64,000 nucleotides of DNA from Oscheius dolichura (taxonomy: Eukaryota > Nematoda > Chromadorea > Rhabditida > Rhabditidae). The notes beneath the pieces are model-generated. The model was not told the DNA's origin and ran no database searches. It was given only the letters and a program-made list of their open reading frames with translations. Location of the stretch: contig OW051495.1 of the NCBI GenBank assembly GCA_932521035.1, positions 3,720,001 to 3,784,000 of the forward strand, written 5' to 3'. A program made the position numbers and the translations under genes. Below are positions 45,831 to 57,538 of this stretch, piece by piece (the first letter of the stretch is position 1; each line of letters starts with the position of its first letter).

Positions 45831-48045
45831 ATGATATCTAATAAAAGAGCGGCGCCTAAGCAAGACGAGTGTGAGGTACTGACTACTAGTGAGCCTAACT
45901 CGGATACTACGACAGCCTCTTGTAGCTCTAATTCATTTTTTTCTTCGTCAGCTTCAACGACATGTGTTGTTTTTTTATTTAACTTAATACTAAGTACAGA
46001 TGAACAACCTTGGCCTCCAGTTATTACAGAAGCACCAAATTGGCCTCATGAGCTGCATGACAGTCAGAAGGAACCTTCTAATTTTCGATTACTGCACTGG
46101 GGGCCCATGATAGCCATCTTTATAATTGGTTTTGTAAGTATCTTAAATTAAATTTCTTTATGCTCTTTTAGATAAGCGCTGTAACTACGCATTTCATTAT
46201 GTTGTGGTGGCCTCTTATTACACCCGGAGGTCTATTCCATTTTTTTATTTTTATGCTATGGAATTACCTAACGCTTGCAAACATGCTAAATGCATCCTTT
46301 ATCGGAGCGGGATATGTTCCCCTTCAGTGGAAATATGCTAACGTAAGTTCAAAAGTCACATTCCTTTTACAAATTCTAACTGTATACTAAATTTTTTTGC
46401 TGGCGGGTTCTATTTTCATCAATGTCTGATTAATTAACCGATTCAGGAAGAGCATACGCAGCATCTCCAGTATTGTAAGCCATGTGATGGATATAAAGCA
46501 CCTAGGTCACATCATTGCTCAAAATGTAAACGCTGTGTTATGAAAATGGATCATCATTGTCGTTAGTTTCATCATTTTTGTTTATTAAATCAGGAGTTTC
46601 GACAAAACGTAAACATAGGGTATTTGGAAAAGAAAAAGAAATACACCATATGAAATACCGAATTATTTAGCTTGGATCAATAACTGTGTTGGGCATAGGA
46701 ATCATGGATACTTTGTTCGTTTCCTTTTCTTTGCAATTGTTGGATGTCTGCACGCAATTACAATTCATATAATTTGTGGTTATCATTTAATCCATCAGGT
46801 TGGTTTTTTTGTAACTGATTTTCTCTGTGTCAACTAATCTATATGCATGTAGTTTTGTCCAGAAACTTACCGAGGAACACTATGGAATTTACGTTCATAA
46901 TGTAGAGCTTTACAAAAAGTTAGGGTTTCCGAATTGGTTATCCGAACACATTATGATGCATCCCACCGTTAATGTCCGTTTCTAACTAATTCTAGATATA
47001 TCTATTTAAAATTTTAAGGTGTGGTATATGCGCTTTGGAAACGGCTCTGAACCTCTTATTCCGATCACTTTCTCGAGTCTTATAGCTCTAGTCGGAGCTA
47101 GTGCTTTCGCTTTCGGTGTGGCTGTCGGTCTTACGGGACTGTTATTTTTTCAGCTAAAAGGAATTTGGAAAAATAGGACGGGAATCGAGGATTACATTGG
47201 TATTACCGAGAGTTGTAATTATTTACTAACATTTTCAGATCAAAAAGCAAAATCTCGGCGAGATGACGATGAAACCGATAGTGGAGAGTGGTTTTACCCA
47301 TACGATCTGGGTTGGAAGAGGAATATCAACGAAGTACTGTTGTACAGCTGGGGTGGTCAAACAAACGGAAATGGAATTTGGTGGCCTGTAGCTGAGCCAT
47401 GCGACCAGTTTACCCTTACTGTAAGCTTATTTGTTTCATAAGCTAAATGTGCTTTTGAGTAGTCCCACTTATTCGTTATATTAAAACTTTTGCGCGTAAT
47501 TAAGTTTTGGGCAGTCTTTGTGACTCGTGAAAATGCTGTCGATATTTTGCACTCTCATAATCGCGCAATTATATGCATTTTTCCTGCCCAATTGCCGGAT
47601 AACTGCCGGATAGCCCGCTAGCGATTAACAACGTTTAGCGTAGGGATTTATATTATAGAGAGAACAATTAGCACAGAAAGAAGCTAAGCGTCGGATGGCT
47701 CGTCTTGTGAGAATCAAAGGTAGAGCTAATAGTTTTTAATTTGAAGAAAAATACAGAGGATTTTGCCGGTGGTATATTTGGATCATGCCGTCTTGGGTGT
47801 AAGGTGTTCTTCTGCCAACCTATTAGCGAAGAGGCTCGAGTCAAGGTCAGATTTCGCCGAGAGGCCTTCTTTTGGATGATCCATGGATTATATTTATATT
47901 ATAGGTCACCACTGACGAACGATGGGTTATTACTCAAGCCACTAAGTACTGGTTTTATGGACACAAACATGAAGAAGAAAATCCACGAAAAGGATGGTTT
48001 CCTCGTAGTGTTGCGGAGTTACAAAAAGAGTCACCATATCAGTAG
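45831..48045 (+). CDS. ZDHHC6: ZDHHC6-type palmitoyltransferase
   Basis: ER S-acyltransferase; ZDHHC6 palmitoylates calnexin and other ER proteins. N-terminal Ser-rich part, then [33 protein letters not shown] and [16 protein letters not shown]. The cysteine-rich domain is [19 protein letters not shown], then [18 protein letters not shown] with the DHHC active Cys. Then [19 protein letters not shown] and the last membrane helices near 47050-47150. The C-terminal SH3-like part ([16 protein letters not shown] ... [20 protein letters not shown]) is typical of ZDHHC6 among DHHC enzymes. Start 45831 is 9 nt after ttcag. The splice at 45961-46000 is unclear. Stop at 48043-48045. Confidence 0.93.
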
Positions 48046-49377
48046 CATTTTTGTTTTACAACATTTTTTGCCTATTGCATGTTCAACCATGTATTAATTT
48101 ATTTTTATTAATAATTGATAAATTAAAGATTGTTTTACTGACTTATTTGCCATTTTCTTCTCTTCTGTTATGCGTCTTGCTGTCTCTTTCCTTTCGTTTG
48201 CATTACCATACAAATAGGGTGGTTTTCTTTCTCTTCCACCCTATAGGAAGAGAAAGGTGTTTTAGTTTAATTTTACACATCGCTTGACCGAATGCTCGTC
48301 ATTTAACCCTGAATTGAGTGTCAGGTAACAAGAAACAGTTCCAACTATAAAATTCATGTATGAAACCTTGGAATGCTCATAAGTGGATCTAACACTTTTG
48401 AAGAGCTTGTTTGAAGGGAACAACGATTCTGCACAGAATCCATGCGAGGTTGACAGGTATCTCTTTATAAAAACACCACAATGGCTGAGGAAGGGTAGCT
48501 GTGAGGGACTTGAGAGAGCTATAGTTACTTTTGTCCTTGCTGCAAGTCTCGCTCCGCCTATTTCTCGTTGCGCCGCCTCCTCCCCCAGGGTCCGTGATTC
48601 AGCGGCGCTCTCCTTTTCCTCTTATCAGATACAAGACAACATCTTCACGAGCCGTTGACCTCTTTGCTGCCAGCCATTACCGCAAAATTTGGCATCCTTT
48701 GTTTTTCTTATCTCTGTTAGTGCGCGGAGGCCGTGTCCTCCTCGATGTTTGCGTCAAAATAAATAAACTATATCGCACTTTCTATCTCTAATAAACACGA
48801 AAAACGTTTCTATGGTTTCTCATGTTCCTTTACCGGCAATTGGCAGTTTCGGGCAAAAAAAGAAGATAATCATTTTTTGTCTGGATAGTCTCTAACAGTA
48901 TACTTTTCTTCTCTCAACAGACGTACGCTCTAAACAAAGAAAATACAATTGTTTGAAAACTTCTCCAGGCATTTCTTTCTCTCTTTTCCATTACATCTTG
49001 CCGAATCGATCTCGCGCTACCTCGCCTACCATAATCCCATCGTCCCCATCGCATGGCAGGTCAACAAACAGCCTTCCCTTTGAAAGTGTCACTGAATTTG
49101 CTTCATCGTCTTTTTGTCTCTGGCCACCACCTCAATAGCTGCTTTTTACACTGCTGGCGGTCACCGCGGGGAGCCGGCCGTGGGACAGCGGATTCCGTTT
49201 CCGAAAAGCTTTTTCCCTTTCGAGGACACATACGTTCTCTATTGTTTACACCTTTCCGTAATCAATAGATCTTTTTCCTTTTTTCTTCGATCAATGGCAT
49301 TAGGGCCTCTTCTCCGGGGCACAAAAGACGTCCTCTGAATCAGAGCGACCTGTCTGCCAAGTCATATTATTTTTCAG
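48046..49377. other. Intergenic; second AT-to-GC composition boundary
   Basis: No gene recognised. Left of about 48,500 is AT-rich like the ZDHHC6 gene; right of it GC and codon-like texture rise. Short open frames overlap in several phases without motifs. The last 20 bp form a pyrimidine-rich acceptor (ttttcag) just before the ATG at 49378. Confidence 0.5.
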
Positions 49378-51216
49378 ATGAGCAACCACGTCGACGTCGA
49401 CCAGCTGCTGGAAGACTACGCCTGGAGCCATTTCAAAGACCTCCAGTCGCTGCGGAAGACGCGGCTAGAAGATTTTCGAAGTCTCGAGAAGGACGACTGC
49501 GAGTTCACAGTGGTCGGTTGTTGTCATGAGTCACTCTCCCCAATTGACGTGTGTTCCGTGTGATACGGTAGTCGGTTAGGGAATGTGTGACTATTCTCCT
49601 CCTCCATATTTGCCATCTGTCTCCTTTATGTCAGTTTCCGCGCAAGAGTCTAACGAGCCGCGATTATCAGGCGCCGATTGCATTAGGCGTTGAGGTGTAC
49701 GGACAGGAAGTCGCGGATCTCCGGCCGAGTAATCGACTATTGAAATGGCTCCCCGGGGTTCGAATCGCCACTAACGAGCTCAAGTGGTCCGCCAGCAAAC
49801 ACGTCGATTAGCTGCCGAAACATAAGAGTATGCCCCCTCGTTGCCACTCATTCTACCGTACCAAAAACAACTGGGAGGCGGCACACACAAGGCACAATTA
49901 GTCGGCGCCAATCGTTAGCGTGTCCCATACCATTCCCCGGCTGGATTACCCTCATGAATCCCCAACGACGACTATGTAAATGCACTGCCCCGGGGCTTCG
50001 CTTAATTATCGTCTCCTCCCCTGGGGAATCACTCGAGGCGATTATCGAGACACCTTTTTCAGCAAAGGAAGCACCTCGTCTGTACTAATGAGGACCCCGT
50101 CTACTCGAGTTTCCAGCCGGCAGGGAGCAAGCCATACACCCTGTTCAAGAGTATCTACACCAACAACACCAACAGGTAGGAGTACGGCCGGAGGACGGAG
50201 GACGGCCGCCGCCCTTTCCAGGCCACAGGAGTACAGCTTCAAGACGGAGAGGACGACAGAGTCGCTGGTCAGCGTCGCCCGAGAACAGGGCTACACCATG
50301 GGGGCCGAGGCCGAATTGACCCTGAAGACCCCCTGTAAGTATTGCCTCCTAATCCCCCGGCACTCTGGCTAATGACTCTTTTCAATCGGAGGATTCCAGG
50401 CGAGATAGCCGAACTGAAGGCGGGGTTCAAGCACGAGATGCACTTCAACAACCTGAACGAGAACTGCCAGACGGAGACCTTGAGGTGGGTGGCAGCCGGG
50501 AGACGAGCACTGATAGCCAATTCAGCTGGGGGGTGGACAGCAACGTCGTGGTGCCGCCCCACTACGCGACGGAGGCCCAGATTATCATTGAGGAGATGAA
50601 CTACCGGGGCACTTACAGCGTCGTCACTAAAATGTCGGGGGCCGTTACTATTATTATTCGAAGGTAAGGGAGGGACACCGCCCGGCGGGGGGGCTTTGTA
50701 CCCCCGGTGGTGGCCTTGGCTCGAGTATTTGTGACTTTTCCGTTTAGGAGAAAAGACAACGCGCTGGTTCTGCCCATCCGAGTCAACATCCCCGAAGTGT
50801 TCCGATACCACCTGGACAGTCCCCACTGCAAGAAGGAGGTAAGCGGGCAGGGGTCGAGGGGGGCGCCTGTCCCACGGGGTCATCTTACCATGGGAAATGA
50901 GACCCGGACGAATCATCATTATGCCCACTATTTGCCAACTTCACGCTTTTCGAGCCGACTTGAAAAGATTCACCGATGCGAGACGAGGATCAATAACACA
51001 CTTTAGTCCCCTGCCTTATAAATATGGTTGGGTCGCGTGTGGGGGAATCTGGAAGGGGAGACGCCTCGTTTTCAGGTGAAGCACGTCGTCTCTATCGACC
51101 AGAACCGAGTCGTCCGACTGGTCAGCAAAGGTGCCTGCCAGTTTCAGTTCGCCATGAAGCAGAGGATAGACCTGAAGGAGAGCCCCATCTCCGGGGTGGA
51201 CATGATCATCGACTGA
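49378..51216 (+). CDS. Aerolysin/ETX-MTX2-fold-like protein (putative beta-pore-forming family)
   Basis: Exon 1-2: MSNHVDVDQLLEDYAWSHF then ALGVEVYGQEVADLRPSN, reaching ELKWSASKH. Splicing at about 49802-50060 then gives QRKHLVCTNEDPVYSSFQ and five more exons. Features that fit the aerolysin-like beta fold: Ser/Thr-alternating insertion-like stretch (KTERTTESLVSVAREQGY), TLKTPCEIAELKAGFKHE, then the paired strand region with VDSNVVVPPHYATEAQIII, YRGTYSVVTKMSGAVTI and PEVFRYHLDSPHC. The VPP-then-G pattern recurs in ETX/MTX2 and natterin-type proteins. There is no signal peptide. Ends MIID, stop at 51214-51216. If exons 1-2 are instead a separate small gene, it ends at 49811. Assignment is by pattern only; activity not known. 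Confidence 0.5.
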
Positions 51217-51439
51217 CTGACCTCCTTCCCCTCCTCCTCCTCGTTCTCCCCGTCTCCCACCTCACACACACTTTGTAAAGCTTTATGACCCCCTGATGCA
51301 TTCTGTGATTTCACTGTCCCCGTCCACCCCTAATAAACTCCGCATTCCCGACTGGCAAATACCCGTCTAATCCCAGGCTTTTCGGATCTGGTCGAAGGCG
51401 CCGGCTCCAAGCCATTTCGTTGGTCCGTCGCCTACGGGG

Positions 51440-52246
51440 ATGTCTTCATGTAAAAAGTATGCCACGCGTTTGCGTACGCGAAATGCCCGCCGTGCCATCG
51501 ACAAGCTGAGGACCGTGTTCGAATCTCTGGGCAAGTTCTTGGAAGTCGACTATAATGACGAGGAGAAGGAAGCGCTGAAAAGCGAGCTGGACGAGTGGGT
51601 GGACGGACAAGTAGGTCTCACCCAGAAAGTGGCCCAGATGCTGAAGAAACACCTGGTTGGTGAGGAGCTGGAGCAGCAAGTGGAGGAGGAGGAGGAGGAG
51701 ACGAGCACGGCCATCGAGAGCAGCCGGCTGGAGGAGCAGGCCACCCCGTTGAAGATTGTTAAACTGCTCAAGGAGACGGCCCCGTTGAAGACTACCGAAT
51801 CGGCCGAATCCCACGACGAGACCGCCCAGCTGGCCACTGCTGAAATCCTAGAGGAGACCGCCCAGTTGGAGACTCCCGAGATTCGCCGTCGGAAGACGAT
51901 GAAGTTCGCCGCGAAACACGACGTGACGCCGCTGACGACCACTCTGGGCAGCTCGCAGTTCTCTTCGTCGCTCCTCAGCAACATCTCGCTCCCGAGTCGC
52001 CGTGCCTCCCGCAGCTCCATCGACCTGGCCCAGATGGTCCTTTGCCGGACCTCCATCCTGGACAAGAGCGTCGTCTGCCTCGGCACTCCCGCGCGGTCGC
52101 CCATCGAGGTGATCACCCTCGACACCTCACCCGAGGCGACACCCGTCAAGGCGTCTGCCTCCTTCAGCGACGCACTCAAGAACAGGCGCTCCGAACCGAT
52201 GTCCCTGTCTTCCCCCCAGTCGCCGTGGCCGGCCGCCGACGCCTAG
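51440..52246 (+). CDS. Orphan intron-less Glu/Ser-rich protein
   Basis: A 268-residue open frame, MSSCKKYATRLRTRNARR to SPWPAADA, with GC-biased codon use like the neighbouring genes. The N-terminal third is helical (IDKLRTVFESLGKFLEVD, ELDEWVDGQVGLTQKVAQ). The middle holds three degenerate copies of an ETA(P/Q)L(K/A/E)T motif; the end is Ser/Thr/Pro-rich. No known domain. The antisense frame of similar length (51550-52179) is a shadow. Unlike almost all other genes here it has no intron. An AATAAA follows at about 52278. Confidence 0.6.
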   Translation: MSSCKKYATRLRTRNARRAIDKLRTVFESLGKFLEVDYNDEEKEALKSELDEWVDGQVGLTQKVAQMLKKHLVGEELEQQVEEEEEETSTAIESSRLEEQATPLKIVKLLKETAPLKTTESAESHDETAQLATAEILEETAQLETPEIRRRKTMKFAAKHDVTPLTTTLGSSQFSSSLLSNISLPSRRASRSSIDLAQMVLCRTSILDKSVVCLGTPARSPIEVITLDTSPEATPVKASASFSDALKNRRSEPMSLSSPQSPWPAADA

Positions 52247-52870
52247 AGCAGACGTACCGATCATACTAGTCGGTTCAGAATAAACTAGTCTGGATTCTGT
52301 TGTCTTTCTTTGCTTTATTACTCGTGGGGCATCCGCCGTTTGCCAATTATGTTCTCACGAATTGCATCAGCCAAAAAACTGCCGAAGTGCGAATAGTGAG
52401 CGGCGGCTGGCCGATCGAAATATCCGCCAGTCGAAGCGGGACGAGCCAGCTTGAAGAGTTGGATTTCTTTGTAAAGATATGAAGCCGAGGCGTCCTCCTC
52501 GGCCTGCGACAGATATTCATGTACACAATAAACAATTGAAATACATATTTTCTTGTATTATTATTTTAGCCTTTTCCTCTTTTATATGATAATTGACCAT
52601 GCCCCCGGTCTGATTGTATCCTTCGGTGTGTCTTCACATTTCCCTCTGACAAACGCCGCGTCTCCGGACTTCAGGACCGTCTGCCACCCGCCTCCGTCTT
52701 CTTCCCCTTTCCCATTCTCCATTCTCCCATAATCCCTTCGAGCTCTTTAACAATATCGTGACCATTTCCCTAACCCTATATCGTTTACGGTGGGTGCCTG
52801 TTGTTTTTCATTTTCTTCTCTTTCGGATTATTTTTAAATGTATCAGACCTCATAAAACCCTAATTTTCAG
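52247..52870. other. Intergenic, no gene recognised
   Basis: Contains the 3' end of the upstream gene and a run-up to the acceptor-like ttttcag immediately before the next ATG. Short open frames have no support. Confidence 0.5.
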
Positions 52871-54934
52871 ATGACATCTTCGGATTCCTGCCCTGTGCCT
52901 CGCGAGCTGGTCGGAGTGAGCCAGTCTCCCGAGTATCGTCTTCACCCTCCTAGCCCTGTCTGCGACGGGAGCAGTGGTAAGGAGTATATTATCCCTAGGC
53001 TGTGTGCTGGTGGTGAGGCTGTGTGCCGTGGAGCTGATGGTGGAGCTGGTGGTGAAGTTGGAGGAGATGCTGAGTGCCGTGGAGCTGGAGCTGGAGTTGG
53101 AGGAGATGCTGAGTGCCGTGGAGCTGGAGCTGGAATTGGAGGAGATGCTGAGTGCCGTGGAGCCGGAGCTGGAGCTGGAGGTGTGGCCGATGCTGGAGTT
53201 GGAGGAGATGTCGGACGAGCTGCTGGAGGAGAAGGATCTGGCCCTGCCGTGTCCGCTGAAGCCGTCGCCGTCTTCGTCGAGATCGCTGGAGCTCTCCGGG
53301 AGACGTCTGCTGCTCTGGTCACGGCTGTGAAGTCGTTCGCCGACATCTTCCGTCCAGTCCGCCACAACTTCCCCGATGAGCTGGCCGAAGATGAAAACGA
53401 CAAGTGGATGAGGGAGATGCACATCGAGCACGTGCCCCTCCACTCGCCCCGCGAAGGAGACTGGAGCAAGGTGCCGGTCCGCCTCCAGAACCGGCTGGCC
53501 CCCCTGGACAAGCGCGACCTGAAGGCAGCCAACTTGATGTCGCCGAATGGGATCGACCGTGGCATCTACCTTCCCAACGACCACGACTACTTCTCCAATG
53601 CCCGGGAGATCAGGATGGACGACGACGGCCAGGCGCACGTGCCCCCCGAGCTGATGGACGGCGATCGCTACTTCCTCGACGCCGAATATTACCCGCACCG
53701 GATGGAAGGGTTGGCCTTTCTGATGGCAGAATCGAGGGACCCGACTGCTGCACAAGGCCACCAGGAGCAGGAGAACTGGGCCGAGCCGAACATCTCCTCC
53801 GACGTCTCTCAAGGCCACCAGGAGCTGGAGAAGAGCCCCGAGAAGATGGACACCTCTGCCGACGTCTCCCTGGCTGACCAATCCTTCCGTCCCGCAGTCG
53901 ACCTCGACTTCTCCATGGGCCAGGGAATGGAGATGGACTTTGCCGACGGTGCCGCCATGGACGATGCTGCCTGGGATCGCGTGGTCCTCGTCCCGCCTGC
54001 TGCCGGAGAAGAAGTCGCAGCTTTTCCGCCGTCACCTCCGAGGGAGGCCGCACCTGAGGTTAAAAATTATCAATGTCTTTGTGAATAACCAAACACTTAC
54101 AGGTAGACGAATGGGCCGACTTCGCTCCCCCGGCCAACAACGGCCAGCTGATGGACTTGAGCTTTGGAGCCGGCGCCGGAGTCGACGATGACGCCTGGGA
54201 CGCGATGCGTGCTCCGAGAGACGAAGAACCGGCACCCGTCCTCGCTACTCCTCCTCCGACCGCCAACGAGGAGATGGATGCCAGCCTTGGAGATGCTGCT
54301 TTCGGTGCTGACGTTCGGGATGAGGCCGAAGCAGAAGTAGCCGGACTTGCAGTCGTAGCTGCTCCTCCTCCCGCCCCCTCGCCTCCCAGGAACAGGCGCC
54401 GCCACGCCAGCGAAGAGCTCGAGTCGCCTGAGCCGAAGAGACCGCGGATCGAAGTGGATGATGTCGCGCCGGCCGCCGTCCTCGCCACTCCTCCGCCTAC
54501 CCCCTCGCCTCCCAGGGGCAGGCGCCGCCACGCCAGCGAGGAGCCGGAGTCTCCCGAGCCGAAGAAGAGAAGGACGCCGGATAGGGACGACCCCGAGGAG
54601 ATGGTTAGAACTGTTCATCTTCCTGAAAATAACAAATTATTTGCAGATCAAGGGACACCTGGCCTTGATCCATAGGACCCTTGTCGAGATTGAGGCCAAC
54701 TGCGAGGCCTACGACGGCAACCACCACCTCCTGGACACGACCGCCGCCCTCACCCGTGCCCAAACGACCCTCCTCCGCCTGCAGAGAACCCCAGCCGTCG
54801 CCATGGACCTGGCATTCGAGAACAGCCTGGACACTGTGGTACGGAGAGTCATCCGCCTCGCTGCCGCCGTCCCCGCAGCCCCTCCAGTTGCTGCGCCCAG
54901 GTTGCGCCGCCGAGCCGGCCTGTACCGTCGTTGA
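52871..54934 (+). CDS. Orphan acidic, low-complexity, probably nuclear protein
   Basis: ATG directly after ttttcag. Exon 1 (about 1.2 kb) encodes a Gly/Ala-rich repeat block (GGDAECRGAGAG x3), then a unique part (VKSFADIFRPVRHNFPDEL, RGIYLPNDHDYFSNAREI, GDRYFLDAEYYPHRMEGL) and an acidic region rich in Asp and Met. Introns of about 45 nt at 54059-54102 and about 42 nt at 54604-54645 lead to two near-identical Pro/Arg cassettes (RRRHASEELESPEPK and RRRHASEEPESPEPK) with a likely nuclear signal, then a helical end (GHLALIHRTLVEIEANCEAY ... RRVIRLAAAVPAA). Stop at 54932-54934. No family recognised. Confidence 0.6.
53060..53176 (+). repeat. Three tandem copies of a 39-bp unit inside an exon
   Basis: Unit begins GGAGGAGATGCTGAGTGCCG. 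Copies start at about 53060, 53099 and 53138, with a degenerate copy just upstream. 39 bp is a whole number of codons (13), so copy number can change without frameshift. The repeat is open in several frames, including the antisense one. Confidence 0.8.
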
Positions 54935-57538
54935 GGCCGCGGAGAGAAGCGTGAGTCCTTACTTTTAGGGGGGCAGCTATTCTAAACTGGGATCCTCCAG
55001 TATTTCTTGACTGCTTGAAATCACTGCCATTGTTTTGAACAGCGTGTAAGCAACAAAATGTCACGTTTTGAACACAATCAAGTTGTTTTTACAAGCGAAA
55101 AAGGCGAATTCGATTATTGGGCGGCCAATTCAAAAAGGAACAAAAAGAGGAAAGGCAAACAAATACAGAGACGAGAACAGCCTCAATGGATATGTTTCAG
55201 CCCGGTCGCCAGCGAGCAGCTGCCGTCCAAGTACCAGTGTGGTTGGAGGACGAGAAGAGCGTCTACAAAAGATGGGGCCGACGACAACAACGACAATGGC
55301 TAGCGAGACGATGCCAAACCGAGGCAGGCGAGAGCAGTTGTCGAAAAGCGATTTGACGCCGGGACGACACCTAGAAGAATCGAGAATTCTTCTGCTGCCG
55401 GCTCGGTGCTGTGGTTCTGAAAAGGAGAAGAGAAGAAGGAGCGAGCCCTCCTTTTGGGATCAGCAGAAGTCCCCTCCACTCATATTTGAGGTTTGCCATA
55501 AAAGGAATAGCCAGTACGGAGTCTTCTTTAGACTTGCTACTATGGATCCGAGGGAATGTCTGCCCCGAGGAGCCGGCAAGAGGAGGGACAGCTGGAATAA
55601 GGCGAGATTGGACGGGACAGCCAGGTTCGTCACTTCGTCCTTTACCCAACAATCAGTCATTTGCAGATTTCAGCCTGGTTCTGCCTCTCAACCACGTTCC
55701 ATCGTCGTGTCCACCCTCGAGACCGGCCACCAGCTGTGTTGAGGGGAGTAGCCGGGGCCGTCTGCCCGGTCGAGCTGGACATTCGCCCCGAGTCGGTCAG
55801 TTGCCCGCCTTCTTCCAGTTAATAACTATATTTTTCAGTATGACGACTCGACTTCTTTTTCGTTTTATTGGAAAATTCTGAAAGGAGGAATTGCAGAAGG
55901 ATAAAATTGGTATGCGCCAATGGTCCTGTTCGCCCCCCGCGGCCCAGGTAGGTTTCTCCTTTTTTTTCTCCCCACTCCACCTAGAGGGGGGCCTTTTTTA
56001 TGGGTCCAAATGCCGCGGGAGCCTTTTTTTTTTCTTTTTTAAAAGATGCCCAAAGGGCCATCAGCCATCCGCGGAGTCCACTAGGAGCCCTCCAGGCCAT
56101 CCCCTCTGTTTTCCCGTCTGGGGTGGCCACAGCATCGGCTAAGACTGTCTGGGGGGAGAAGAAGAAAAAAGAAAACAAAAGAAAAAGAAAAAAAAAAGAA
56201 AAAGAAAATGTCCAAATGATGAATGCCCTCGACGCCGCCACAACGCAAAAGGGGGAGACAGGAGGAGGACGAAGAAAGAAGACGAACGCGAGCTAGGAGG
56301 ATGACGAGGAACATTTTGAACCGCCGCAGCCGACAAGGATCTACAGTTGCAGCCGGAAATACTTCAGTCGAAAGGAGCCATTACGTCACCGGATAAGCAG
56401 GATTTCTGAAAATAAAGGGAGCAGCGAAGATTTAAAAAAAAAGGAAAAGAAAAAAAATAAAGAAGCGCTTCCGGGACGGGGGCTCTGACCAGGTAGCCAA
56501 CGGCCATGCTGCATCGAGTCGCCGGGTGTGCCCCTCCGGACTCCCCCCGCCACTGGGACGACCCACCTCTGCGAGGGATTAGACCCTCCACGTGGACCCC
56601 TTTCGGCACCCGGAGTTTGGCCAAAAGCCAGTGGCCACCTAGTCGATCGCTCTGCCCATGCAACTGGCACCTGCCAGGGAGCCAGGTCGCCTTGGTCATC
56701 CCCTAACCCACCCACCCCCTGCCGGAAACTTTGAAACGAGCCGACGAACACCAGGCCGAGATGGAAGACAGAAGACGAAGACAATGATCCGGCTGAAGAC
56801 GCGATGCCAGCCGAAGGACCTCAGCCAGCCGAGCCACGTCAAGGAGGAACTCGACAGGAAATTTGACAAGACGCCCGACAAGCAGACTCCAGTCCCTCCC
56901 GAAAATCTGAATGAAGAGGATGAGAAGAAAACCAAATAAGGACTAAAAAAGAAAAGAAAAAAATAAAAACAAAACAAAAAATAATAGCCCCCGGACAGTC
57001 TACCACAGCTAGCCCCCCGGACATCCTCCTCTCCCAAAATGGCCGCGTTTGGGGTGTTCTAGCCGCGGTGGTTGACCATTTCTGTTACCATAAAAGGCTT
57101 CCGCAACGGCTCTTCTCTTTTTTTTCTCTAGGCGGTCCCCCTCTAGGTGGTGGGCGGGAATGGGGGCGATCTGGTCCCCTTCCCCCCTTTTCTCTCTCTT
57201 TTCTTTTTTCTTTTTTCTTTCTTTTTTTCTTTTTTTTTCTTTTTTTTATTTTTCTCTCTTTTTTATGTATGTACTCTTATTATTTTATGTTTTCGTGTGC
57301 GCACTGCGCCTAATCGTCCGCGTTTAGATAAGTTCGGTAGATGGCCGGGTGGCGGACGACGGGAGACTGCGGATGTCTCCTCCGGGGATCACTCTGGTTG
57401 ATGGTAAGACGAAGAGAAAATGATAGACCAGAGTTGTTTCAGGGATGGGCTCCTTGGTTCGGCGACGATGGCCGCTCTTCTCCTCGTCTCACAGGATGAG
57501 CCAAGAATCCTCAAAATGCCCACTGATAATGTTTTTAT
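54935..57538. other. Gene-poor stretch with homopurine tracts
   Basis: No gene with motif or convincing splicing was found. Open frames such as 55058-55303 and 55068-55742 are basic and low complexity. Three A/G-rich tracts lie at about 56158-56210, 56433-56465 and 56940-56985, and a pyrimidine tract at 57186-57265. It may include 3' UTR of the gene to the left. Confidence 0.5.
57186..57265. repeat. Polypyrimidine (T/C) tract, about 80 bp
   Basis: Almost pure T and C with a single A near the end; mirrors the purine tracts a few hundred bases upstream. Low-complexity DNA able to form triplex structures. Confidence 0.85.

Noticed and set aside
49755..49785. tRNA T-arm (GGTTCGAATC)
   Set aside because: No acceptor stem, D-arm or anticodon arm around it, and it lies inside an exon with good coding texture.
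51550..52179. 209-codon antisense frame opposite the Glu/Ser-rich orphan
   Set aside because: Ser-rich mirror of a GC-rich sense frame; the sense frame has start, stop and poly(A) context.
55068..55742. 224-codon + strand frame downstream of the acidic orphan
   Set aside because: Several overlapping frames are open here, none with a motif; residue mix is that of low-complexity DNA. A real short gene cannot be fully excluded.
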